From a virus, in IMG/VR virus record IMGVR_UViG_3300042389_000284, positions 1 to 54,399 of that record: DNA of 54,399 nucleotides. One strand, 5' to 3'. Every line of letters starts with the position of its first letter. Within the stretch, counting starts at the first letter, position 1. The position numbers were made by a program, and so were the translations under genes. The notes beneath the pieces were generated by a model, which had not been told where the DNA came from, did not search any database, and saw only the letters and a list, made by a program, of their open reading frames with translations. Positions 18,549-26,481 of the stretch are shown here, piece by piece.

Positions 18549-18554
18549 TATAAT
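18549..18554 (+). promoter_or_regulatory. Promoter -10 before PA14 protein gene
   Basis: TGA-TATAAT lies 23 nt before the TTG start, just after the terminator. The transcript would begin near 18561 with GAGGAGAG as ribosome site. No strong -35 is visible. Confidence 0.7.
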
Positions 18555-18576
18555 AGGCAAGAGGAGAGTACACCAC

Positions 18577-20679
18577 TTGAAAAAGCTCTTGCGTATATCC
18601 ACCGTATTTACCCTTGCCTTTGCTTGGCTTCTTATAGCCCCTACAGAGGCTAATTCTGACGATCCTATAACTGTAGGTGCACAGAGGATACAAGCCTTAA
18701 ATGAGAAGGTCTCAGACCTTACTGATAGTGCTGAGTTGGTCTCCCTTATTGATGTAGCACAGGACAAATATGACGCTGCCGTAATTTCCAGGGATAATAA
18801 AATTTCAGCACAAGAAGACTATGATGAAGCAGTAGAGACAGAAGCAGAATCCCTATCAACCCTCAATACAAAAATATCAAACCTTTCCTTAGCCCAGTCC
18901 TCAGTAGATGGACAAACAGCCACAGTTGCTTTAGCCTTAACACACAAAGATGATGCTCAAGAAGCATTGTCCATAGCCAACATAAATCTTCAAACAGCAC
19001 AGTCTAACATGCAGTCTGCTGGAGGAGAAGGTTTGGCCTATACTGTTTATAATCTTTTAAGAAATGGAAACCAGGCAATTACTGGATCTGTAATATGTAC
19101 TGGCACATGGAACTCAAATCATATGCAGCTTCCAGTATGTGGGAATAGATATGAAAACTTTATAGTTAATTTTAGTGGACAAATAACAGTTCCAGATCAT
19201 TGGACATCAACATATTTTGCAGGCTACACAGACGATGGTTTTAGAATGTACATTGATGGACAACTTGCAGTAAACAACTGGGTAGAGCAAGGTGTAAGGT
19301 GGAGCAACTATTCACCAGTATATGATGTTACAACAGATAAGACATTTGATGTAGAGATTTGGTGGTACAACGGTGGAGGACCAGGATCCTATCATCTTGG
19401 ATGGGCTATTCCTGGAGGATGGACTGGAGCAGGTTGTGATTACACTGGTGGTTGGGGAGTGGACTTTAGTTGTAATCTTGGAACATTTTCTTCTGGCCCA
19501 GGCGCAACACAAGAGCAGATAAATGATTATAACCAAGCACTTGCAGCAAGAACATCTGCTTTGGCAGTATATAACGATAAGTTATCTGTTTACAATCAGG
19601 AGGTTGCAACACTAAATGAATTACAAGATGATTTAGAATTAGCGCAGGAAGAAAAAGATTCTGCAGAAAGCACATATGAAATTGCAGAACTAAACACTGC
19701 TTTGACATTAGCAGCAAAAGATTTATCAATTGAAAACTACAATAATGCAATTGAAGATATGAATAATGCTATTACTGCTGCAGAAGAAGAGTATATTGCT
19801 CAATGGGATTTTGAAGAGAAGCAAAGAATAGCTGCTGCTATTGCTACTGCCCTTGCAAATCAACCACAGCCAACGCCTACACCAGAGGTTACGGTTGAAC
19901 CCACACCAGAACCTTCTCCAGAACCATCAACAGAGCCAACAGAGGAGCCTACTGAAGAACCTACACCAGAGCCTTCTCCAGAGCCTTCTCCAGAGCCTAC
20001 AGATGAGCCTAAGCCAGATCCAACAGATGAGCCTACCCCAGATCCAGAACCAACAGATGAGCCAGTCGTAGACCCAACTGAAGAACCAACTCCAGAACCT
20101 ACACCAGAACCAACTCCTGAACCAGAACCAACAACCAATCCTGAAATAGAAAATGAAGATTTGGCTGAACTTATTCCTGAAAAAGGAACGGGTACAGCAG
20201 AAGATTTATCTGGAGTTATTGCTAACCTTACAAGCAAGGATAACAAGTTAGTTACACTTTCACCTGAGCAAGTAGCAGCAGTTAGCCAAACCCTAAAGTC
20301 TTTGACCCAAGAAGCAAAAGTAGAGATTGCTGCAGACCTTGGCATTAAAGCATCAGAGGTTGCACAGATTGCTGAGCAGATGAAAGATAACCCAGCACTT
20401 GCCTCAGCATTTGTTGAGTTCGCAGAAAGAGCAGGGGATGCAGGAGAAACCCCAATGCCATTTACACTAGCAGATGCAGTAACAGAAGTACAAACAGAAG
20501 CATTCTTAGCAGATCCACTTGGAGCAGTATTTAGTGTGGATGTTACAGAACTCCTATCCAATTTCTCTGAATTGGGTATGGATATGACAGACGATCAAAG
20601 AGAAAAAGCCCAGGAAGTCATTATCCCAGTAATCATTGTTTCACAGATTGCTAACGTAATGATTGGGATGAGGAGATAA
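18577..20679 (+). CDS. Exported PA14-domain protein with Pro-rich stalk
   Basis: This 700-residue protein starts at TTG, 8 nt after GAGGAGAG. A signal peptide covers roughly residues 1-25. Coiled coils flank a PA14-type domain at about 149-285 (Y-A-G-Y-T-D-D-G-F-R-M-Y-I-D-G and E-I-W-W-Y-N-G-G-G), a fold often used for carbohydrate binding. Residues 432-522 are a T/S-P-E-P repeat stalk resembling wall-spanning linkers. The end is helical and may contain a hydrophobic segment. It could act on the host cell surface or as a host-derived adhesin; which is unknown. Confidence 0.75.
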   Translation: MKKLLRISTVFTLAFAWLLIAPTEANSDDPITVGAQRIQALNEKVSDLTDSAELVSLIDVAQDKYDAAVISRDNKISAQEDYDEAVETEAESLSTLNTKISNLSLAQSSVDGQTATVALALTHKDDAQEALSIANINLQTAQSNMQSAGGEGLAYTVYNLLRNGNQAITGSVICTGTWNSNHMQLPVCGNRYENFIVNFSGQITVPDHWTSTYFAGYTDDGFRMYIDGQLAVNNWVEQGVRWSNYSPVYDVTTDKTFDVEIWWYNGGGPGSYHLGWAIPGGWTGAGCDYTGGWGVDFSCNLGTFSSGPGATQEQINDYNQALAARTSALAVYNDKLSVYNQEVATLNELQDDLELAQEEKDSAESTYEIAELNTALTLAAKDLSIENYNNAIEDMNNAITAAEEEYIAQWDFEEKQRIAAAIATALANQPQPTPTPEVTVEPTPEPSPEPSTEPTEEPTEEPTPEPSPEPSPEPTDEPKPDPTDEPTPDPEPTDEPVVDPTEEPTPEPTPEPTPEPEPTTNPEIENEDLAELIPEKGTGTAEDLSGVIANLTSKDNKLVTLSPEQVAAVSQTLKSLTQEAKVEIAADLGIKASEVAQIAEQMKDNPALASAFVEFAERAGDAGETPMPFTLADAVTEVQTEAFLADPLGAVFSVDVTELLSNFSELGMDMTDDQREKAQEVIIPVIIVSQIANVMIGMRR

Positions 20680-20680
20680 T

Positions 20681-20887
20681 ATGAAAATAATCAAAAAAGT
20701 TGTGAAGGGATTCTTCACATGGCTGAAAGATGCTGGAGTTGAAGTAATCGCACAAGCCTTTACTCTCCTTGGCTTCTTTATTGCATGGCTAACATTAACA
20801 GGATCAGCCAGAGATATTGTTGGAATTGCGGTATTAGCAACAACAGTACTATGGCTAATCACAATACCACTACGAAAGGAAGATTAA
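20681..20887 (+). CDS. Small membrane protein, holin candidate
   Basis: This 68-residue protein has a basic N-terminus, an amphipathic stretch, and two hydrophobic segments (about 27-41 and 46-62) ending R-K-E-D. The ATG follows GAGGAGATA. Size, charge pattern and two spans fit a holin, but the endolysin is 5 kb away. It lies directly before another small membrane protein. Function inferred from topology only. Confidence 0.5.
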   Translation: MKIIKKVVKGFFTWLKDAGVEVIAQAFTLLGFFIAWLTLTGSARDIVGIAVLATTVLWLITIPLRKED

Positions 20888-20888
20888 A

Positions 20889-21176
20889 ATGGCAGCTAGA
20901 AAAAAGGTAGTAGAAGCTCCAAAAAAGGAGCACCCACAAAAAGCTTTGACAAATGTTTTGATGCGTATCGTAGCAGTCTTTGCTGCTTCTGGTCTATCAG
21001 TACTTGGTGCTGGAGCAGTAGTAGGAATTGATACAATTCAGGCAGTAATGCTTGCAGGTCTATTAGGAGTGGCAACAGTTATTGAAAGACTGGCACGAGC
21101 TTTTTTGGACGATGGCAAGCTTACTATCGCAGAAATAAATGATGCATTTAAAACTGTAGATAAAAAAGCTAATTAG
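20889..21176 (+). CDS. Small membrane protein with acidic tail
   Basis: This 95-residue protein has a basic start, two hydrophobic Gly/Ala-rich helices (about 22-48 and 52-68), then a soluble end D-D-G-K-L-T-I-A-E-I-N-D-A-F. Similar arrangements occur in small actinophage membrane proteins near lysis or tail genes. The gap to the previous gene is one base. Holin or membrane-anchor roles are both possible. Confidence 0.5.
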   Translation: MAARKKVVEAPKKEHPQKALTNVLMRIVAVFAASGLSVLGAGAVVGIDTIQAVMLAGLLGVATVIERLARAFLDDGKLTIAEINDAFKTVDKKAN

Positions 21177-21192
21177 TCATATTTTAGGTTAA

Positions 21193-21221
21193 TTGACACT
21201 CGTGCCTACCTCTGGTATACT
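21193..21221 (+). promoter_or_regulatory. Consensus promoter TTGACA-17-TATACT
   Basis: A perfect TTGACA at 21193-21198 is separated by 17 bp from TATACT at 21216-21221, with a TGG extension. It drives the proteasome-beta-like gene, whose leader includes TTAGGGG. Confidence 0.85.
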
Positions 21222-21248
21222 GGTAATATAGTAAACTTAGGGGTAGGC

Positions 21249-21767
21249 ATGACTTGTATTGCAGGAATAATGAAGGACGGTAAGGTATACCTTGCTGGAG
21301 AACGTGGTGCCTCTGAGGGTAGCTACATAGTACCAATTGATAAACCAAAGGTATGGAAGTCAGGACCTTATGTTTTTGGTTTTGCAGGAACATTTGATGG
21401 ACAGATTATTCAATACAACTTTGTTCCACCTGCATTAGAGGGCAACCCTGATAAGTTTATGCATGGAAAATTCTTAAAATCACTTAAATCATTTTACAGT
21501 GAGTGGGATATTGGCGGTAAAGATAGCGAACTATCCCTATTGATTGGAGTAAAAGGAAAGCTGTATGAACATGATGCAGATGGCCTTACATTGGTTTCCT
21601 ATGACAGAGATTTCTGTGCTATAGGATCTGGGGCAGACTTCGCTATGGGTTCTCTTCATGCTACCCAAAATCATAAAGATCCCAAGCGTCGTCTGACTCT
21701 GGCACTAAATGCAGCGGTTGCATACAGTACATCTTGTATTGGTCCAGTTGACATTCTAACTGCATAA
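21249..21767 (+). CDS. Proteasome-beta/HslV-like Ntn hydrolase
   Basis: This 172-residue protein begins M-T-C-I-A-G-I, so removal of Met would expose Thr as the catalytic N-terminus of an Ntn hydrolase. The family pattern continues with G-K-V-Y-L-A-G-E-R-G, then F-G-F-A-G, and the late G-S-G-A-D-F-A-M-G-S-L motif typical of proteasome-type subunits. It could be a self-compartmentalising peptidase or a modifier of host proteolysis. No partner ATPase or pilin-like tag gene was recognised. It has its own consensus promoter. Confidence 0.7.
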   Translation: MTCIAGIMKDGKVYLAGERGASEGSYIVPIDKPKVWKSGPYVFGFAGTFDGQIIQYNFVPPALEGNPDKFMHGKFLKSLKSFYSEWDIGGKDSELSLLIGVKGKLYEHDADGLTLVSYDRDFCAIGSGADFAMGSLHATQNHKDPKRRLTLALNAAVAYSTSCIGPVDILTA

Positions 21768-21776
21768 GGGTATACT
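21748..21776 (+). promoter_or_regulatory. Consensus promoter giving a leaderless start
   Basis: TTGACA at 21748-21753, a 17-bp spacer and TATACT at 21771-21776 lie inside the end of the Ntn-hydrolase gene. The expected start of transcription coincides with the A of the ATG at 21783. Confidence 0.85.
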
Positions 21777-21782
21777 TATATT

Positions 21783-22004
21783 ATGGATGAAGATTTTGAA
21801 AAAATATTAAAAGATATTCAGGGTTCAGAAGCAGACTATAATGAGTTTGAAATCTGGCTAAATAATGGAATTGAGCGTGGATGGATAACAGAGCCTTTCT
21901 GTAATACTCATGATGGAGATCCATACATGAGTGATGAAGAGCAAGAAGAGTGGGAGTCTGGCGGAGATCCTTGCCAGGTAGTATTTAAAATAAAGGAGCA
22001 GTAA
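21783..22004 (+). CDS. Small acidic protein
   Basis: This 73-residue, strongly acidic protein has aromatic positions (N-E-F-E-I-W-L-N-N, R-G-W-I). It has no ribosome site; the ATG sits exactly where transcription should begin. The C-terminal D-E-E-Q-E-E-W-E-S-G-G-D-P-C-Q-V segment is recognisable but not assigned to a family. Function unknown. Confidence 0.65.
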   Translation: MDEDFEKILKDIQGSEADYNEFEIWLNNGIERGWITEPFCNTHDGDPYMSDEEQEEWESGGDPCQVVFKIKEQ

Positions 22005-22009
22005 TTTAA

Positions 22010-23458
22010 ATGTGTATAGTTTGTGTATCTACAGTAACAGTTGCGTCTTTGCTCGCACCAACCCAAGCACCAGTTGAAGTAAAGCCTATTCAAAAAAATA
22101 TTCAAGAGTATGAGTTTACTAATAAGTCATGCTCTAAGTCTAACTTAAATAAAGTTAAAAACAATACAATATGTTTAAAAAATGGAAAAGTTTATAGATG
22201 GGCTGTAAAAAAATCACCTGTTGTTAAGCCAACTCCTACGCCTTCACCAACGCCCACATCAACAAAAAATATTACTTACACACCACCGTCTGAACCAAGT
22301 GACAAAATTGATCTATGCAAGATTAAGGAAGTTAATTTAAAAGGACCAAGAACTGGAAAGGGCTGGGATGCTCCAGAAGCACCTATATTGTCTTTACCGT
22401 CTGGCTTTCCATCTGTAACTCCATTGACTCAACGCAACGGAATACTTAAATGGGCCCTAATTCCAATTGATTTTCCAGATTTGCCTGGAGAAAAAAACTT
22501 TAGAGCAAGAGTAGATGAACAAATGCAACTACTTTCTGAATGGTATTCAACTGTCAGTGAAGGAAAGTTAAAAATTGAATGGGTTGTACTTGATAAGTGG
22601 GTAACAGTTCCTGGTAAATCTACTGATTATGTAACTCCACTTTCAGCAAATTTAAATAGTTCAAGTAACAATGAGAAACTATTTAAGGATGCACTAAAAA
22701 GTGCTGATCCATTTTTTAATTTTACAAATGTAAAAACAATAAACTTCTTGTTGCCAGAAGCACAAACAGTTGTTAAAGAGTCAATCCAAGGATTTCCTTG
22801 GGATAAAGCACTGCAAGGTTCTATTACAAATGAGGGCCCAATCAGTTCCTTTTCAATGGCTGGTGCAATTTTCTCTAAACCTGATAGAGAAATATGGTCC
22901 TATTGGGCTCATGAGTTTGGACATGCAATTGCAATCCCACATGTTGGAGCATCAAGAAATGCAAGTCCATTTCAAGTCATGGACATCATGGGAAATGACA
23001 GCGGAATTACAAGAGAGCTGAGTGGGTGGCTCCGTTTTGTTGCTGGCTGGATGCCCAATGAAAAGATTTTTTGCAAATCTAAAGATAATTTAAAGCAAAC
23101 TAATTTAACTCTCGTGCCACTTTCATCTCAAAAAGATGGAGTAAAAATGGCAGTAATTCCTGTGTCAGATACGAAAGCGGTAATCATTGAATCTCGTAGA
23201 TCTTCCAAGTTTTCATGCAAAAATCCAATAATTAAAGATGGAGTTCTTGTTTATACCTATGACGCAAAATTAAGTCATGGGGAAGAGTTTCTTAAGCCAA
23301 TCTTTCCAAGTGAAAGACCTGTACTTAGGAGCACCTGTTTGACTCCGCCTTCAGCAGACTTGTTACTACATGAGGGTGAAAAAGTAACTGTAGAGGGTTT
23401 AACTATTGAGGTTCTTGTCCATGGAGATTACGATAAAATTGTAGTCAGTAAAAAATAA
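22010..23458 (+). CDS. Exported M6-like zinc metalloprotease
   Basis: This 482-residue protein starts with a short hydrophobic segment and A-P-T-Q-A, a probable export signal although a basic n-region is missing. A low-complexity P-T-P-T-P-S linker lies near residues 73-85. The catalytic motif is W-A-H301-E302-F-G-H305-A, followed by M-D-I-M-G-N as Met-turn, as in M6/immune-inhibitor-A-type peptidases. It would digest extracellular or wall-associated proteins. AAAGGAG precedes the ATG. With a tRNA-Asn directly downstream and host-like architecture, transfer from a host genome is plausible. Confidence 0.75.
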   Translation: MCIVCVSTVTVASLLAPTQAPVEVKPIQKNIQEYEFTNKSCSKSNLNKVKNNTICLKNGKVYRWAVKKSPVVKPTPTPSPTPTSTKNITYTPPSEPSDKIDLCKIKEVNLKGPRTGKGWDAPEAPILSLPSGFPSVTPLTQRNGILKWALIPIDFPDLPGEKNFRARVDEQMQLLSEWYSTVSEGKLKIEWVVLDKWVTVPGKSTDYVTPLSANLNSSSNNEKLFKDALKSADPFFNFTNVKTINFLLPEAQTVVKESIQGFPWDKALQGSITNEGPISSFSMAGAIFSKPDREIWSYWAHEFGHAIAIPHVGASRNASPFQVMDIMGNDSGITRELSGWLRFVAGWMPNEKIFCKSKDNLKQTNLTLVPLSSQKDGVKMAVIPVSDTKAVIIESRRSSKFSCKNPIIKDGVLVYTYDAKLSHGEEFLKPIFPSERPVLRSTCLTPPSADLLLHEGEKVTVEGLTIEVLVHGDYDKIVVSKK

Positions 23459-23463
23459 AGATT

Positions 23464-23536
23464 TGGTCCATAGCTCAATTGGCAGAGCGTCCGACTGTTA
23501 ATCGGAAGGCTGTAGGATCGTGCCCTACTGGACCAG
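23464..23536 (+). tRNA. tRNA-Asn: tRNA-Asn (GTT)
   Basis: The cloverleaf is complete: acceptor TGGTCCA/TGGACCA, D stem GCTC/GAGC, anticodon stem TCCGA/TCGGA with loop CTGTTAA, and T stem GTAGG/CCTAC. CCA is not encoded. The T loop reads ATCGTGC instead of the usual TTCRANY. Confidence 0.9.
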
Positions 23537-23560
23537 CAACAAACAACAAAGGAGATTGCT

Positions 23561-24142
23561 ATGAGTCAGGTTATTTTTAATTCTTTTCCAAGATCAGCCA
23601 ACGTATATCTTGGTCGTGTCTCAGCTGAGATATTAATTTCTGATTATGCTACAGTTCATATACCAGAGATATTTAGCGTAAAAGAAATATATAACGTTAC
23701 AGTTTTTAGAAAACCAGAGGACTCAATATCTTCACTTATAAATAAACGGATTGAGGTAAGTTCAAATACAACAGACTTATCTATTAGGGATACTGCCAAA
23801 GAGCTATCTAATCTTTATAGAAAATATATGATGTATGCTAAGAATAATAGTGACAATATATATATAGCAAAGTTTGATGACATCATAGAAAATACCGTAG
23901 CAAATTTTCTTAATATATCTAAAAGATTTGATATTAAGCTTAATGATAATTATGAGGATAGGTTTAAAAGTATATCTTTTTCTGGGAGGGTATGGGAAGA
24001 CAGATATGATGGACACTACCCAAGAGAAAAGCATGAAGATAGACTTCATATAGAAGAATTGGTTAGATCTCTTGACTTTATCCAAGAACTTAATAAGGAT
24101 TATGAAGATTTTATAGAGGTCTATGCAACAAAGAATATATGA
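23561..24142 (+). CDS. Sulfotransferase-like protein A
   Basis: This 193-residue protein has an N-terminal F-N-S-F-P-R-S-A-N-V-Y, matching the PAPS-binding loop (S-F-P-R-S-G-N) of sulfotransferases, and F-R-K-P-E-D-S-I at about 52-59, the second nucleotide-binding segment. It is about 45-50% similar by eye to the 48586-49164 gene, with shared V-H-(I/M)-P-E-I-F and D-R-Y-D-G-H blocks. GGAGATTGCT precedes the ATG. The substrate is unknown; small sugars, lipids or proteins are possible. The Gly-to-Ala change in the loop is notable. Confidence 0.65.
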   Translation: MSQVIFNSFPRSANVYLGRVSAEILISDYATVHIPEIFSVKEIYNVTVFRKPEDSISSLINKRIEVSSNTTDLSIRDTAKELSNLYRKYMMYAKNNSDNIYIAKFDDIIENTVANFLNISKRFDIKLNDNYEDRFKSISFSGRVWEDRYDGHYPREKHEDRLHIEELVRSLDFIQELNKDYEDFIEVYATKNI

Positions 24143-24148
24143 TATAAT
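24140..24148 (+). promoter_or_regulatory. Extended -10 promoter before hsp20
   Basis: TGA-TATAAT overlaps the stop codon region of the upstream gene. It would give a leader of about 50 nt ending in GAAAGGGG before the Hsp20 ATG. Confidence 0.7.
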
Positions 24149-24204
24149 ATATATGTATTGCCTACGGGGATACACTAACTTATTCGCTTGAAAGGGGAAT
24201 AAAA

Positions 24205-24621
24205 ATGGTAGTAACACATGCTATGGATCTTTTTAATGATCCATTTTTTATTGGCTTCAATAGGGAGCTATCTCGCTTAAATACAGCACACAAGACAAAT
24301 CTACAGTCATATCCTCCATATGATCTTATTAAACTAGATCAAGATACATATAGGCTATCTCTTGCAGTTGCAGGATTCATGAAGGACAATATTGACATAT
24401 CAGTAGATAATGGAACCTTGATTATTAAAGGAGAAATTACAGAAGTAACAGATGCCGAAGTAGTTCACAAGGGTATTGCTGGTCGTAAGTTTGTACGATC
24501 ATTTGCTCTTGGTGAATATATGGAAGTAACTGGTGCTGAACTAAAGGACGGTATGCTAAACATTAGTGTTGATCGTGTTGTGCCTGAAGAAAAGAAGCCT
24601 AAGACAATCAAAATCAAGTAG
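24205..24621 (+). CDS. Small heat-shock protein, Hsp20 family
   Basis: This 138-residue protein has an alpha-crystallin domain at about residues 40-130: P-P-Y-D-L-I-K, then Y-R-L-S-L-A-V-A-G-F, then I-S-V-D-N-G-T-L-I-I-K-G, then F-V-R-S-F-A-L-G and G-M-L-N-I-S-V. The C-terminal P-K-T-I-K-I-K contains the I-x-I-like assembly motif. Phage sHSPs protect newly made proteins or stabilise the host under stress. It is followed by a candidate small RNA and a peroxidase-like gene. Confidence 0.92.
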   Translation: MVVTHAMDLFNDPFFIGFNRELSRLNTAHKTNLQSYPPYDLIKLDQDTYRLSLAVAGFMKDNIDISVDNGTLIIKGEITEVTDAEVVHKGIAGRKFVRSFALGEYMEVTGAELKDGMLNISVDRVVPEEKKPKTIKIK

Positions 24622-24626
24622 TACAA

Positions 24627-24722
24627 TATAATAGTCCCCACACAGGACCTTAGTGATGGATTAGTTACCCATTGGATAGAGACCGTGGCGCAAGTCAGGT
24701 GAATTGCCTGTGTGGGGCTTTT
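24627..24722 (+). ncRNA. Candidate small structured RNA
   Basis: TATAAT at 24627-24632 precedes a perfect 11-bp inverted repeat, CCCCACACAGG at 24636-24646 and CCTGTGTGGGG at 24707-24717. The repeat encloses about 60 nt and is followed by CTTTT. The next gene has its own promoter at 24732, so this looks like an independent transcript of about 85 nt. The loop can form smaller stems (ATGG/CCAT). No Rfam family was recognised. Confidence 0.55.
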
Positions 24723-24728
24723 AACATA

Positions 24729-24737
24729 TGATATAAT
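24729..24737 (+). promoter_or_regulatory. TGA-TATAAT promoter, leaderless start
   Basis: The -10 ends exactly 6 nt before the ATG at 24744. It lies right after the small-RNA terminator. Confidence 0.8.
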
Positions 24738-24743
24738 CAAGAC

Positions 24744-25499
24744 ATGAAATCAATTTACGATATTCCACTAAACTCTGCTGAAGGTAATCCTAACTTCCTT
24801 GATCAATTCAAGGGCAAGGTAACAATGATTGTTAACACTACTGTTGGTTGCGGTAATGCCAATCAGTTAGAAGTCTTACAGTGGCTTCAATCAAAATATG
24901 GGGGAGACGATTTCCAGATAGTTGCTATTCCAACAAACGATTACTGTGGCCCAGGAGTTACAAAGGGCAAGTGGTCAGAAGGTATTACATGTGGTTTAGA
25001 TTCTCAAGAATACGGTAAAGATGCGTATGGTGTAACTTTCCAGTATTCTGAAATGATTGGTTCTAATCCACACCCAGAGGTATCTCAAGCACATGGTAAA
25101 AATGGTTTAGGTCAAGAAAATCTTCCAGTACACGCAATGTATCAGGAAATATCTAGTCAAATGATAGAGCTAAAGCAAGCTAATAATAAGTTAGGAATAG
25201 CTCCATCACAAGATTATTACTCTTGGTGGCTAAATCTTGGTTTTGATAATGGTGAAACTATGGGCGGTAATTTTGAAAAATATCTTATTGATAAAGATGG
25301 ATATGTTATTAAGCATTACCACTGTACAGTATTAAATTACGACATAGAGAAGACCCTAAAGGATTCATTAACTGAAGCTGGTCATCCTGTCATGATTGGC
25401 ATAGGAAGATCTAAAAAGATCTTTCAAGAAGAATATGATTTAATTTGCAGTGATATTGAAGCTGCAATTACTGGCCAAAAGTCTGTTCTGAATAGCTAA
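24744..25499 (+). CDS. Glutathione-peroxidase-like thioredoxin-fold protein
   Basis: This 251-residue protein shows the GPx framework: G-K-V-T-M-I-V-N-T-T-V-G-C36-G-N, Q-L-E-V-L-Q-W-L, F-Q-I-V-A-I-P-T-N-D-Y, and the late N-F-E-K-Y-L-I-D-K-D-G. The peroxidatic Cys is kept. The usual Q in F-x-C-N-Q-F is replaced by D, and the Trp before N-F is Gly, so the classical tetrad is incomplete. It is longer than most GPx proteins (about 160) because of an insertion and a C-terminal extension. It may reduce peroxides using thioredoxin. Confidence 0.75.
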   Translation: MKSIYDIPLNSAEGNPNFLDQFKGKVTMIVNTTVGCGNANQLEVLQWLQSKYGGDDFQIVAIPTNDYCGPGVTKGKWSEGITCGLDSQEYGKDAYGVTFQYSEMIGSNPHPEVSQAHGKNGLGQENLPVHAMYQEISSQMIELKQANNKLGIAPSQDYYSWWLNLGFDNGETMGGNFEKYLIDKDGYVIKHYHCTVLNYDIEKTLKDSLTEAGHPVMIGIGRSKKIFQEEYDLICSDIEAAITGQKSVLNS

Positions 25500-25516
25500 A
25501 TACTTGTTTATATAAT

Positions 25517-25792
25517 ATGACTAACAAGGAGTTAGAGCATTATAATAAGCAACAGTTTAAGAAACGACTCTCAGAAATAAAAGAGAATTCTGGATGCGTA
25601 GACTGTGGGGTAACTAATCCAATAGTCTTAGATTTTGATCACCTGCATGACAAAAAATACAATATCTCAAGAATGATTCATGATGGATTTTCTTGGGCAG
25701 CTATTAAAAAAGAAATAGCAAAGTGTGAGGTTGTCTGTGCAAACTGTCATAGGATAAGAACTCATTATCGTTTGACACACAAAGCCTCCTGA
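25517..25792 (+). CDS. HNH endonuclease
   Basis: This 91-residue protein has the compact HNH pattern: C27-x2-C30, D41-H42-L, then C74-A-N-C77-H-R. Cys pairs bind structural zinc and D-H/N/H form the metal catalytic site. It could be a free-standing homing nuclease or assist packaging, although it lies 8 kb from terminase. TATAAT immediately precedes the ATG. Confidence 0.85.
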   Translation: MTNKELEHYNKQQFKKRLSEIKENSGCVDCGVTNPIVLDFDHLHDKKYNISRMIHDGFSWAAIKKEIAKCEVVCANCHRIRTHYRLTHKAS

Positions 25793-25801
25793 TGCTATAA
25801 T
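25772..25801 (+). promoter_or_regulatory. Promoter TTGACA-18-TATAAT for endolysin
   Basis: A perfect -35 (25772-25777) and a perfect -10 (25796-25801) with an upstream TGC are separated by 18 bp. AGGAGGGG follows as ribosome site. Confidence 0.88.
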
Positions 25802-25827
25802 AGATAAATACCTATAGGAGGGGTAAA

Positions 25828-26481
25828 ATGGCAATTAAAGGATCACTAGAGGCAATCATTGAGGTTGCAAAGAAAGAAGTGGGTACAATTGAAGGCCCAA
25901 AGGATAACGAAACAAAGTACGGTGCATGGATTAAGGTTAACTTCCAACCATGGTGCCAGTCATTTGTTTCTTGGACGGCATTCACTGCGGGAGTAAAGTC
26001 ATTCCCTAAGTCTGCATCAACAGTTGCAGCAGCAGACTGGTTCAAGAAGGCGGAGCGTTGGTCAGATGCTCGTAATGACGATCCAACTCCAGGAGACTGG
26101 ATCTATTTTGATTTCCCAGATGATGGTGTAAATCGTATTTCACATGTTGGTCTTTGCATTAAGAACAATGGTGATGGAACAATCCAAGTTATTGAGGGAA
26201 ACACTTCAGGAACTGCAAAGGGAGACCAGCGAAATGGCGGTATGTGCGTAGAAAAGACTCGTGCATATGTTAAGAATAACAAAAAGAAGTTAGTTAACGC
26301 TGTAGTTGGTTGGGGTCGTCCAGTTTATACTGGTGAAGAGAATGCTCCATTGCTTAACAAGATAGCAGCAAGTGCACCAACACCAGTAAAGGCTACTTCA
26401 GCAGATGCTGCTAAGAAAGCAGCTAAGCCTGCTGCAAAGAAGTCATCTGGTGGTGGCAAGAATGCTAGCCAGGTAAAGTAA
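25828..26481 (+). CDS. CHAP-domain endolysin
   Basis: This 217-residue peptidoglycan hydrolase has a CHAP domain over residues 1-155 with catalytic C43 in P-W-C-Q-S-F-V-S-W, H106 in I-S-H-V-G-L, and E123 in V-I-E-G-N. P-T-P-G-D-W marks the conserved mid-strand. After an Ala/Pro linker the last 40 residues are Lys/Ala rich, ending S-S-G-G-G-K-N-A-S-Q-V-K. Almost the same tail ends a small membrane protein at 36523. The basic tail may bind the wall electrostatically. It has its own strong promoter, fitting high late expression. Confidence 0.88.
   Translation: MAIKGSLEAIIEVAKKEVGTIEGPKDNETKYGAWIKVNFQPWCQSFVSWTAFTAGVKSFPKSASTVAAADWFKKAERWSDARNDDPTPGDWIYFDFPDDGVNRISHVGLCIKNNGDGTIQVIEGNTSGTAKGDQRNGGMCVEKTRAYVKNNKKKLVNAVVGWGRPVYTGEENAPLLNKIAASAPTPVKATSADAAKKAAKPAAKKSSGGGKNASQVK

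Noticed and set aside
19860-20561. 233-residue minus-strand ORF
   Set aside because: Its G-S/V-G-S repeats are the reverse complement of the T-P-E-P repeat codons of the PA14 protein.
24627-24722. Known riboswitch (cobalamin, SAM, glutamine types)
   Set aside because: The conserved cores of those classes were not found in the loop; reported only as an unassigned structured RNA.
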